Source of the DNA: an uncultured Mollicutes bacterium
GTDB taxonomy: Bacteria > Bacillota_I > Bacilli_A > RF39 > UBA660
Length of the DNA stretch: 11,565 bases
Direction of reading: 5' to 3'
Assembly (NCBI GenBank): GCA_900550145.1
Contig: URRF01000039.1
Span: forward strand, 1-11,565
The translations under genes and the position numbers were made by a program. This document shows positions 1-6,707 of this stretch, piece after piece; within the stretch, counting starts at the first letter, position 1, and the number at the start of each line of letters is the position of its first letter. The notes beneath the pieces were generated by a model, which searched no databases, was not told where the DNA came from, and worked only from the letters and a program-made list of their open reading frames with translations.

Positions 1-119
1 GAATCTTTTTTTGATGTTTCTATTACATCTAATATCCTTGGTATTGCTATTACTAATATTATTGCTAGTATTGCTATTACTGCTAGTAATTCTATTAGTG
101 TAAATGCATTCTTTTTCAT
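1..119 (-). CDS. Prepilin-like protein, N-terminal part only (runs off window)
   Basis: This is the first 39 codons of a gene that continues beyond base 1. The N-terminus has the type IV prepilin / pseudopilin signature: a short basic leader (MKKNA), then FTLIELLAV, with Glu at position +5 after the likely cleavage point A5|F6, followed by about 20 hydrophobic residues ending in a Pro (IAIP). This signal is normally processed by a prepilin peptidase and anchors the protein in the membrane. The ATG at 119-117 is preceded by a perfect AAGGAGG (130-124), so the start is secure. The first 12 residues differ from those of the 432-residue protein at 5393-6691 at only two positions (Lys/Arg3 and Ile/Val9). 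Because a terminator separates it from the gene upstream, it probably has its own promoter. Whether its missing C-terminus resembles the other family members cannot be seen. Confidence 0.85.
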   Translation of the reverse strand, partial: MKKNAFTLIELLAVIAILAIILVIAIPRILDVIETSKKD

Positions 120-142
120 ATATCCTCCTTATTCTTATTTAG

Positions 143-159
143 AATATACCACAATTATA
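143..159 (-). promoter_or_regulatory. Possible -10 region for the prepilin-like gene at 119
   Basis: Two overlapping candidates sit between the terminator at 183-213 and the ribosome binding site at 124-130: TATATT (148-143) and TATAAT (159-154). No convincing -35 box is seen at 17 bases from either. A promoter is expected here because the upstream transcript appears to be terminated, but the exact element is uncertain in such AT-rich DNA. Confidence 0.3.
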
Positions 160-182
160 TAAAAAAATAAACTGTATATAAA

Positions 183-213
183 AACAAATATAAGGGTTAA
201 CCTCATATTTGTT
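183..213 (-). terminator. Intrinsic terminator ending the parA-to-DUF308 operon
   Basis: Arms 183-195 and 201-213 pair over 13 positions with one mismatch (192/204) around a 5-base loop. On the minus strand the 3' arm runs into TTTTATATA. It lies about 25 bases downstream of the DUF308 stop codon. The plus-strand side is also T-rich, so the hairpin could work in both directions. Confidence 0.7.
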
Positions 214-236
214 CTATTTTATATTTTTATCAATAT

Positions 237-755
237 TTATTTAATTACTTTTACTTTTTTTGGTTTAGTCATATAGTATTCAGATATATCTAATATAGCA
301 TATATTATCATAAATATACCTATTATCCTCATTATTGCTTCTGCTCCTTTAAAAGGATTAAATACAAGCACTAATCCAAGTATTAAAGTAAGAATATTTA
401 CAATCATTGCTTTTATCCATTCTTCACTACCACTATCTTTCAAGAAGAAAACATATTGTAATCTTATTGCACTTTTTATTAAAATCCATATTCCAAGTAT
501 TAATGGTATAATACCTGCTATTACATTTGGATTACTAATAAAAATTATACCTAATATGGATATAAGTATTCCATAAGCAATACCTATATTATTTTGTTTA
601 TCTTTTACTGATTCTATAATACTTAATATACCAAGAGCAATTATTATAATTCCAAAAATACTAATAACTGTATTTATTATTCCACCTGGAATAAAAAGTA
701 ATAATAATCCCGATAATATTAAAACGATTGGTGTAATTAAATCATATTTTTTCAT
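237..755 (-). CDS. DUF308 / HdeD-like six-helix membrane protein
   Basis: The 172-residue protein is almost entirely hydrophobic. Six membrane segments can be read at roughly residues 5-25, 27-48, 57-73, 77-95, 114-133 and 137-156, followed by a Lys-rich cytoplasmic tail (KPKKVKVIK). The small-residue/Ile-rich helices with repeated G(I/L)-type turns and the length fit the DUF308 (HdeD-like) family. E. coli HdeD is linked to acid resistance, but the biochemical role of the family is not established and I do not assign one here. The ATG (755-753) overlaps the ychF stop by four bases (ATGA), with only a weak CAGG upstream, so translation is probably coupled to ychF. It is the last gene of operon B and is followed by a terminator. 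Confidence 0.75.
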   Translation of the reverse strand: MKKYDLITPIVLILSGLLLLFIPGGIINTVISIFGIIIIALGILSIIESVKDKQNNIGIAYGILISILGIIFISNPNVIAGIIPLILGIWILIKSAIRLQYVFFLKDSGSEEWIKAMIVNILTLILGLVLVFNPFKGAEAIMRIIGIFMIIYAILDISEYYMTKPKKVKVIK

Positions 756-1849
756 ACATTAAACCTGAAATGACAGATATCTCCATCTTGCATTTCATAC
801 TCCTTTCCTTCTAATCTCATCTTTCCATTTTCTTTTACTTTAGTTTCACTACCATATGAAACTAAATCATCATAACTCATTACTTCTGCTTTAATAAAGC
901 CCCTTTCAAAATCACTATGTATTATTCCAGCACAGGCAGGTGCTTTCATACCTTTTTTAAATGTCCACGCCCTTACTTCATCACTACCAACAGTAAAGAA
1001 TGTTTGAAGTCCTAGTAGATGATAAGTTGATTTTACTAAACTATCAAGTCCACTTTCTTTTATACCCAATTCTTGTAAAAACAATTCCTTTTCATCATCT
1101 TCTAATTCTGATATTTCACTTTCTATTTTTGCACACATTTCTATTACGTCTGCATTATCTTTTAAAGCATATTCTTTTACTATTTTAGTATACTCATTTT
1201 CTTTTCCAATATCATCTTCCTCTATATTTGCTAAATATATTATTGGTTTATTTGTTAATAAATTAAATGATTTAATAATCTTTTCTTCTTCTTTAGTAAA
1301 TTTTAATCTTCTTACTGGAATATCATTAGTAAGAGCATCATTTATTACATTCAATACTGCTAATTCTTGTAATGTATCTTTATCTTTTGTAGTTTGTGCT
1401 TTTTTCTCTATTTTAGATATTCTATTTTGTACTATATCTAAATCGGCTAAAGTTAACTCAATATTTATTATTTCTATATCTCGTATTGGATCTGCATTAC
1501 CACAAACGTGTACTATATTTGAATCGTTAAAACATCTTACTACTTCTAAAATCGCATCTACTTCTCTTATATGTGATAAGAACTTATTTCCAAGTCCTTC
1601 TCCTTTTGAAGCACCTTGTACAAGACCCGCTATATCTGTAAATTCAAATGTGGTTTCTATTAATCTTTTTGGATTATACATCTCATTTAAAACTTTTAAT
1701 CTTTTATCTGGAACTGTTACAATTCCAATATTTGGTTCAATAGTAGCAAATGGATAATTTGCTATCAATATTTTATTTTTTGTAATTGCATTAAATAAAG
1801 TAGATTTACCTACATTAGGTAAACCAACTATTCCTGCTGTTAAACCCAT
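752..1849 (-). CDS. ychF: Ribosome-binding ATPase YchF (Obg family)
   Basis: YchF is an Obg-family P-loop NTPase that binds ribosomes and, unusually for the family, prefers ATP. The 365 residues match the usual length. Visible motifs are the Walker A/G1 loop GLPNVGKS (residues 9-16), the conserved NYPFATIEPN (31-40), the G3 motif DIAG (72-75) followed by a Gly-rich loop, and NIEE (208-211) in place of the GTP-specifying NKxD. That last feature is the basis for the known ATP preference. A helical insertion lies around 130-200, and a C-terminal TGS-like domain (about 280-365) holds FFTVGSDEVRAWT and the terminal DGDICHFRFNV. An AGGAGGG ribosome binding site (1860-1854) overlaps the stop codon of the transporter gene upstream. 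In Bacilli, ychF lies near oriC downstream of parAB and DUF951, as here. Confidence 0.97.
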   Translation of the reverse strand: MGLTAGIVGLPNVGKSTLFNAITKNKILIANYPFATIEPNIGIVTVPDKRLKVLNEMYNPKRLIETTFEFTDIAGLVQGASKGEGLGNKFLSHIREVDAILEVVRCFNDSNIVHVCGNADPIRDIEIINIELTLADLDIVQNRISKIEKKAQTTKDKDTLQELAVLNVINDALTNDIPVRRLKFTKEEEKIIKSFNLLTNKPIIYLANIEEDDIGKENEYTKIVKEYALKDNADVIEMCAKIESEISELEDDEKELFLQELGIKESGLDSLVKSTYHLLGLQTFFTVGSDEVRAWTFKKGMKAPACAGIIHSDFERGFIKAEVMSYDDLVSYGSETKVKENGKMRLEGKEYEMQDGDICHFRFNV

Positions 1850-1858
1850 AAATCCCTC

Positions 1859-3400
1859 CTATAATATAGGATAAACTCCTATGCCTATTGGTAAATTAAT
1901 TATATACCAACACACTAAAATCACTAACCAAAATATTAATACACCTATTGTATAAGGTAACAATATTTTATAAGTATATTTTATTCCAATTGCTTCTTCT
2001 TGCTTATTATATATTTGTAGCATTCCTATTAAAACAACAAAATATGGAAATAATGGAGATATAGTATTTGTAATTGAATCTCCTGCTCTAAACACCATCT
2101 GTGTAAATTCTGGACTCATATTTGCTTTCATAAATAAAGGCACAATAGAAGGCGCTAAAATAGTCCATTTTAATACTGCTGATGTTTGAAATATATTTGC
2201 TACTGCAACTAATATAAAGAAGATAATTATAAGTGGTATACCACTAAAATTAAGTGTTTCCATTATATTTATTATTTTTATAGTAAATACTGTACCTAAA
2301 TTTGTTTTTCTAAATAAAGATATAAGTTCAGATGCAAAGAAGAATAAAACAAGTATACTACCTATATTATTTAATGAATCATATAAGTAATTAGAAAAAT
2401 CATTTTTATTTTTTAATGTATTGGCTATAGTTCCATATATCCAACCACATACTATTAAAGTAGTTGATATCATAAAAGCAAGTCCCTGAATAACATACGA
2501 ATTTCCACTGAAAACTCTTCCATAGAATGTACTTTCAGCATAATCTAATAACAATCCAGATAAAGGTGTTCCAAAAGGAATTAACATATAAATAAAGAAT
2601 ATTAATGATATTAATGCATAAAGAAGTGCATATTTTAATCCACGTTTACCTTCTTTAGTAATAATCTCTTCTTCAACAAAATCATCTATTCTATATTTTT
2701 TTGCTTTCTTTACAATAAATTTTTCTGTTATAAAAGTTATTAACAATGAAAGCAAAATAGTACATACTATTTCAAATATTAAATTACCACCCATTCTAAC
2801 AGTATAAGTTTTATCTATTAATCTTGCTGATAATGTAGTTGTTTCAATCAAATTATAATCCATTTGAGTTGTTATTAAACTCATACCATACCCAGATGTC
2901 ATTGCAGCAAAAGAAGCAATTATACCTATTATCGGATTTCTATTATTTGCAAGAAATATTATAGCAGCAACAGGTATTACAAACACAAATCCAATATCAC
3001 CTATTATTGTAGATATTATTGAAATAAATGCAACAATAAATGTAAGAACTGGCTTTTTCATTTTTCTTTTCTTACGAGCAAACAAAGCCCTAAAAAATCC
3101 AGTTTTTTCAGCAAAACCAACACCTAACATAGCAAATAAAAACATAACTAAAGGTGTAAACGTCATAAATGTTGTTAATACATTTCCTATTAAATATCTA
3201 AATCCTTCTCTTGAAAAAAGTGATTCAACAGACACTAAAGAATTTTCCACATTTCCAGTAACTGTATTTAATTTAGGATAAGATCCTTCAAAATTAAAAA
3301 CTGATCCAATAACACTAAATACTACTACACAAAGAATAAGTGTCATTAAAAATAATATAGTATTGTTTAGCCAACTTCTTTTTTCTTTTATATTTTCCAT
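1859..3400 (-). CDS. AbgT-family transporter
   Basis: The 513-residue integral membrane protein has about a dozen hydrophobic segments. Family hallmarks of AbgT (p-aminobenzoyl-glutamate transporter / MtrF / YdaH) are readable: LGVGFAEKTGFFRALF near residues 93-108, IGDIGFVFVIPVAAIIF around 133-149, a re-entrant-type segment before MDYNLIETT, and the diagnostic RAGDSITNTISPLFPYF near residues 441-457. Characterised members import p-aminobenzoyl-glutamate (a folate breakdown product) or export sulfonamides and other antimetabolites; the substrate here cannot be read from sequence. The ATG shares its A with the TAA stop of the DUF951 gene (TAATG), and no Shine-Dalgarno is visible, so translation is probably by reinitiation. 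An alternative would be a DcuC/YfcC-type carrier, but the RAGDS..N.ISP motif argues for AbgT. Confidence 0.88.
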   Translation of the reverse strand: MENIKEKRSWLNNTILFLMTLILCVVVFSVIGSVFNFEGSYPKLNTVTGNVENSLVSVESLFSREGFRYLIGNVLTTFMTFTPLVMFLFAMLGVGFAEKTGFFRALFARKKRKMKKPVLTFIVAFISIISTIIGDIGFVFVIPVAAIIFLANNRNPIIGIIASFAAMTSGYGMSLITTQMDYNLIETTTLSARLIDKTYTVRMGGNLIFEIVCTILLSLLITFITEKFIVKKAKKYRIDDFVEEEIITKEGKRGLKYALLYALISLIFFIYMLIPFGTPLSGLLLDYAESTFYGRVFSGNSYVIQGLAFMISTTLIVCGWIYGTIANTLKNKNDFSNYLYDSLNNIGSILVLFFFASELISLFRKTNLGTVFTIKIINIMETLNFSGIPLIIIFFILVAVANIFQTSAVLKWTILAPSIVPLFMKANMSPEFTQMVFRAGDSITNTISPLFPYFVVLIGMLQIYNKQEEAIGIKYTYKILLPYTIGVLIFWLVILVCWYIINLPIGIGVYPIL

Positions 3401-3582
3401 TATATTTCAACTACTTTCTTAAGTTTTTTTTCAAAATCAATTCTACTAAGCATAACTTCTCTATTACACTTAGTACATTTAATTTTAATATCTATCCCCA
3501 TTCTAGTAATTTCCCATCTATTCTCACCACAAGGATGTGATTTTTTCATTACTACTATAGAACCCAATTTATAATCTTTCAT
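3400..3582 (-). CDS. DUF951 small protein, putative zinc-binding
   Basis: The 60-residue protein belongs to the DUF951 family (B. subtilis YyzM-like), which in Bacillota is commonly found beside parB and ychF near the origin. Conserved features are visible: KSHPCGENRWEI (residues 14-25), then IKCTKC (35-39) and REVMLSRIDFEK. His16, Cys18, Cys36 and Cys39 could form a small zinc site; this is inference from spacing. The function of the family is unknown. The ATG is separated by one base from the parB stop; AGAGGA a few bases upstream, inside the last parB codons, serves as ribosome binding site. Its TAA overlaps the ATG of the transporter gene. Confidence 0.9.
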   Translation of the reverse strand: MKDYKLGSIVVMKKSHPCGENRWEITRMGIDIKIKCTKCNREVMLSRIDFEKKLKKVVEI

Positions 3583-3583
3583 A

Positions 3584-4477
3584 CTAATCCTCTACATTTA
3601 TATTTAATAATTCAATTATTCTATTTAAATCTAAATCAGATGAATAACTTATCTGAATTTTATTATTAGTTACTTTTACTTTAGTACCTAATTTATTTTC
3701 AAGTGCCTCTTCTATATATTTATATTCACTTGTTACCTTCTTTGGTTTCTTTTTTATTTCAACATTTCTTTTATAAGTTGAATCAACCATACTTTCAAGT
3801 TCTCTTACACTCAAATTATCTTTTACTATTTTATCAGATAATTCCGTTATATCAGATACATTCTCTAATTTACTTAATACCCTTGCATGACCCATACTTA
3901 TTTCATTTTTAAGTATCATATCTTGCACTTCAAGAGGTAATTTTAAAAGCCCTAACATATTAGTTATATGACTTCTACTCTTACCCAATTTTCTAGCCAA
4001 ATCATCTTGAGTAATTTGAAGAGCTGCAATTATATCTTTATATGCAGTCGCTTCTTCAATTGCAGTAAGATTTTCTCTTTGCAAATTCTCAAGTAAAGCA
4101 ATCTGCATCATTTGTTCATCAGAAAAATCTCTTACTATAGCCGGAATAGTAGTAAGCCCTGCCATCTTACTTGCTTTAGCTCTTCTTTCACCAGCAATTA
4201 TGTCATAACCTTTAATACTTTTTTTAACAATTATTGGTTGAAAAACCCCATATACTTTTATTGAATCAGAAAGTTCTTTTAATGCCTCCTCATCAAATAT
4301 CTTTCTTGGTTGGTATGGATTAGATCTAAGTTCAGATAAATTAATTTCTACTATTTCATCTTTAGTAGCTCCCTCCATTATCCTACTTTCAATCTTCTCA
4401 AGTTCCAAATTTTCAGAATTAAATAATTCTTCCAAACCCCTACCTAAGGCCTTTCTCTTAGTTTCCATTTCTTTCAA
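3584..4477 (-). CDS. parB: Chromosome-partitioning protein ParB (Spo0J), CTPase
   Basis: ParB loads at centromere-like parS sites as a CTP-dependent clamp and, with ParA, segregates the origin region. The 297-residue protein starts with the short KRKALGRGLEELF segment that in this family contacts ParA. It continues with the ParB/Srx CTP-binding domain (about 41-135), which contains NPYQPRK (53-59), GERRA (96-100) and ENLQRENL (130-137). A helix-turn-helix follows at about 155-176 (ITQDDLARKLGKSRSHITNML), and then a C-terminal dimerisation region. The start is chosen at TTG (4477), which has AAGGA five bases upstream; an in-frame ATG at 4468 (METKRKAL) is the alternative but lies about 14 bases from that site. 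Either start overlaps the parA stop (20 or 11 bases), indicating coupling. I saw no parS palindrome in the window. Confidence 0.96.
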   Translation of the reverse strand: MKEMETKRKALGRGLEELFNSENLELEKIESRIMEGATKDEIVEINLSELRSNPYQPRKIFDEEALKELSDSIKVYGVFQPIIVKKSIKGYDIIAGERRAKASKMAGLTTIPAIVRDFSDEQMMQIALLENLQRENLTAIEEATAYKDIIAALQITQDDLARKLGKSRSHITNMLGLLKLPLEVQDMILKNEISMGHARVLSKLENVSDITELSDKIVKDNLSVRELESMVDSTYKRNVEIKKKPKKVTSEYKYIEEALENKLGTKVKVTNNKIQISYSSDLDLNRIIELLNINVED

Positions 4478-5243
4478 TCACTTCCTTCGCAAGATTTAAA
4501 TAAGCAAGAGTACCCTTACTATCTTTATCATAAATATGAATTGGTTTACCATGTGAAGGTGCTTCAGATAGTTTTACCAATCTAGGTATAATAGTATCAT
4601 AAACTCTTTCTTTAAAATAACTTCTTATCTCAGTAACTACCTCTATTCCTAATTTTGTTCTTAAATCAAGCATAGTTAGAAGTACACCTTCTATATCTAA
4701 TGTTGGATTTAAATTCTTTTGAACAAGCATTATTGTATTAAGCAATTGCATAATACCTTCTAATGCAAAGAATTCACATTGAACTGGTATTATAACCGAA
4801 TCAGATGCTGTTAAAGCATTTGTAGTTAATATTCCAAGAGAAGGAGGACAATCAATTATTATATAATCATATTTATCCTTAATACTTGAAATATGCTTCT
4901 TTAACTGTGCTGTTTTAATAAAGTCCGGTTCTCTAGCACTTCTATCTATTAATTCTATATCTATTCCAGCAAGGTTTAAAGTAGAAGACAAAATACTTAA
5001 ATTCTTATACTTAGTTTTTACTATTGCCTCATCAATATCAATCTTATCAGTCATTACATCATATACTGAATATCTAGTATCACCTTTATCAATACCTATA
5101 CCAGTTGAGGCATTTCCCTGTGGATCAAGATCAACAAGTAATGCTTTTTTACCAAAGTAGCCAAGAGCAGCTGCTAAATTTATACTGGTTGTAGTTTTAC
5201 CTACACCACCTTTTTGATTTACTAATGATATTACTTTGCCCAT
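4458..5243 (-). CDS. parA: Chromosome-partitioning ATPase ParA (Soj)
   Basis: This is a Soj/MinD-type ATPase that forms ATP-dependent DNA-bound dimers and moves the ParB-parS complex; in Bacillus it also modulates DnaA. The 261 residues are typical of chromosomal ParA without an N-terminal HTH. Visible motifs are the deviant Walker A KGGVGKTT (11-18, signature Lys11 and Lys16), VDLDPQGN (37-44), and Walker B DYIIIDCPPSLG (126-137). VQCEFFALEG and a C-terminal PRLVKLSEAPSHGKP segment are also typical. The ATG at 5243 follows AGAGGCGGTG (5260-5251), a moderate ribosome binding site. It is the first gene of operon B, with an extended -10 promoter candidate about 40 bases upstream, and it overlaps parB. 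Confidence 0.97.
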   Translation of the reverse strand: MGKVISLVNQKGGVGKTTTSINLAAALGYFGKKALLVDLDPQGNASTGIGIDKGDTRYSVYDVMTDKIDIDEAIVKTKYKNLSILSSTLNLAGIDIELIDRSAREPDFIKTAQLKKHISSIKDKYDYIIIDCPPSLGILTTNALTASDSVIIPVQCEFFALEGIMQLLNTIMLVQKNLNPTLDIEGVLLTMLDLRTKLGIEVVTEIRSYFKERVYDTIIPRLVKLSEAPSHGKPIHIYDKDSKGTLAYLNLAKEVIERNGN

Positions 5244-5282
5244 AAATAAACACCGCCTCTAATACTTCTAAATACATATATT

Positions 5283-5311
5283 ATTTTAACAAATTTATAA
5301 ATTTTTTTAAA
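5283..5311 (-). promoter_or_regulatory. Candidate extended -10 promoter of the parAB operon
   Basis: On the minus strand TTTAAA (5311-5306) is followed after 17 bases by TAAAAT (5288-5283), with TGT directly before the -10 (extended -10). The -35 is poor but the TGTTAnnAT core matches two other promoters in this window. It lies between the pilin terminator and parA. Confidence 0.45.
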
Positions 5312-5329
5312 GGGTTTTATCTAAATATG

Positions 5330-5367
5330 TGAATAAGAAAAATATAAGCCAATAAAACTTATATTTT
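5330..5367 (-). terminator. Intrinsic terminator after the prepilin-like gene
   Basis: Arms 5339-5348 and 5358-5367 form a perfect 10-bp stem with a 9-base loop. On the minus strand the stem is followed by TTCTTATTC, so the 3' side reads ATTTTTCTT. The stem is almost all A-T, so it may be leaky; it lies about 25 bases past the stop codon at 5393 and separates operon A from parAB. Confidence 0.55.
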
Positions 5368-5392
5368 ATATAAAGATATTATATTTCTAATA

Positions 5393-6691
5393 TTAATTTC
5401 CTGATAATATATATGGATCACTACTTGTTCCTTTACCACTCTCTATAAGGATATTAGATTTTAGATATATGGCGGGAAAAACCGCATCAGCAAGAGCATT
5501 CGAAGCATCGGTGAAGTTAGGAAGCCCATCCACATACCAGACATAGTTAGCATTGATAGTAAAAGCACTAGGCGACAATGTCCAACCACCCCTTTGCATC
5601 CAGTTATTGTTGTTACATATAAAATTATTTGAACTAGCTTGTACTTGCATATTTGTTTCGCATATACTATTCTCGCTTGCGTAAGCCCAATCTGTTAAAT
5701 ATGGTAGTGCAATATATCCAGTCCATTCTGTTGTTCTTGTTACTGTATCATTACACCATTTACCACTACTACATATCTTTCCAGTTTCATTTCCTCTTTC
5801 TGCTTTATAAAATTCAACTGTATCTAATGTGTTTGTTGTACTATCATATAATTTAGAGTAGTTTGGTGCACCTGTGTTCCATGTATAATTATCTATTAAA
5901 GTTTTTGCTGTATTATCTAATGTGTTTGTTGGACATGTTGTTGTTTGATTATTTCGTCCATCATAACATGTTACTGTTGTATCTCCTCCATAATACATTG
6001 TATTTAAATAATTCTTTAAATCTGCTTGACTCCATTCATTTACTCCCCAACCATCATTTACACTTGATTCAGATGAGTCCCATGATAAACTAGCTAATGA
6101 TTCACTTCTTACTAGTTTTACATTATTTCCAAATACTCCTATTATTCTCCATAATTCATTATTAAACAATACATAGTTATTTGGATTACTTCCATAATAT
6201 CTTATATTTTCATCTTCTGTATTATCTTTCTTTAAACCATTACTTGTTCTTGTTTCTTCATTATTATATAATCTTGTTATATAATCTGCTAAATTTACTT
6301 TAAAACTATCCTCACTGCATTCAGTTTCTACAACATTATTTTCTTTAATAGAAGATGTAAGTCCACAAATATATAATCCCTTGAATTTTCCTTTTCCTTT
6401 AAGAGTTAAATGTAACTCTCCATCTTTTGTATAAACATATGAACCTTCTATATCATAGTTTTCTTCTTTTAAATCTGTTAAATTCAACATATTTAATCTA
6501 GCATTAATTTCATTATCATAAAGACCTTCTGCTTCCACATGCCTTAATATATTTTTTGCTGATATGAAAAAGCTATCCTTCTTTTTATCTTTTATATAAT
6601 TACCAATTATAGGAATGGTTATAGTTAGTATTACTGCTAGTATTCCTATAACAGCCAAAAGTTCCACTAATGTAAATGCATTTCTTTTCAT
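5393..6691 (-). CDS. Prepilin-like surface protein with variable C-terminal domain
   Basis: The 432-residue protein has a type IV prepilin N-terminus: leader MKRNA, likely cleavage A5|F6, FTLVELLAV with Glu at +5, and a hydrophobic helix to about residue 29. The remainder, much longer than an ordinary pilin, looks like an extracellular domain rich in Asn, Thr, Trp, Tyr and Cys (including C242/C253 and C307/C313). YYGSNPNNYVLFNNELWRII (165-184), WGVNEWSQADLKNYLN (215-230) and the final GGWTLSP...PAIYLKS...GTSSDPYIL resemble C-type-lectin/FGE-like (DUF6273-like) domains of gut Bacillota; this assignment is from memory and tentative. The ATG shares its A with the whiA stop (TAATG), with AAGGAGG inside whiA. 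Residues 372-407 have strikingly different codon use (see the repeat entry at 5471-5578). Likely roles are adhesion or a pseudopilus-borne binder; the partner is unknown. Confidence 0.85.
   Translation of the reverse strand: MKRNAFTLVELLAVIGILAVILTITIPIIGNYIKDKKKDSFFISAKNILRHVEAEGLYDNEINARLNMLNLTDLKEENYDIEGSYVYTKDGELHLTLKGKGKFKGLYICGLTSSIKENNVVETECSEDSFKVNLADYITRLYNNEETRTSNGLKKDNTEDENIRYYGSNPNNYVLFNNELWRIIGVFGNNVKLVRSESLASLSWDSSESSVNDGWGVNEWSQADLKNYLNTMYYGGDTTVTCYDGRNNQTTTCPTNTLDNTAKTLIDNYTWNTGAPNYSKLYDSTTNTLDTVEFYKAERGNETGKICSSGKWCNDTVTRTTEWTGYIALPYLTDWAYASENSICETNMQVQASSNNFICNNNNWMQRGGWTLSPSAFTINANYVWYVDGLPNFTDASNALADAVFPAIYLKSNILIESGKGTSSDPYILSGN
5401..5430 (-). repeat. Copy 1 of the prepilin-family 3'-end repeat
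   Basis: This 30-base stretch encodes the end of the GTSSDPYIL tail and matches 11536-11565 at 26 of 30 positions. The conserved end is shared between two family members about 6 kb apart and could act as a recombination anchor. Confidence 0.7.
5471..5578 (-). other. Adenine-poor, GC-raised segment: candidate variable region
   Basis: These 36 codons (residues 372-407 of the prepilin-like protein) contain no codon with A in the third position: 21 end in T, 8 in C and 7 in G. The preceding 36 codons have 10 ending in A, and the 25 codons after it have 12. Over 5470-5605 GC is close to half, and coding-strand A is about 18%, against about 42% in nearby 5701-5760. Many codons are of the form NNY. 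This is the compositional pattern of a retroelement-diversified variable region at the 3' end of a lectin-like gene, or of a cassette imported from a higher-GC source. The observation is firm; the mechanism is inference. Confidence 0.55.
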
Positions 6692-6707
6692 TACTTCCTC
6701 CTTAAAT
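6689..6707 (-). promoter_or_regulatory. Ribosome binding site of the prepilin-like gene inside whiA
   Basis: On the minus strand AAGGAGGAAGTAATG combines the last whiA codons (Leu-Arg-Arg-Lys-stop) with a perfect AAGGAGG, and the start ATG shares one base with the TAA. Prepilin translation is therefore tied to ribosomes terminating on whiA or to efficient local initiation. Confidence 0.85.

Noticed and set aside
3584..5392. parS site near parAB
   Set aside because: I looked for the TGTTTCACGTGAAACA palindrome and close variants in and around parAB and the rest of the window and saw none.
1000..6093. Plus-strand open frames around 1000-1188, 3703-3912, 5653-5856 and 5863-6093
   Set aside because: They lie opposite ychF, parB and the prepilin-like gene, have low-complexity Leu/Tyr/His-rich translations, and are shadows of AT-rich coding DNA.
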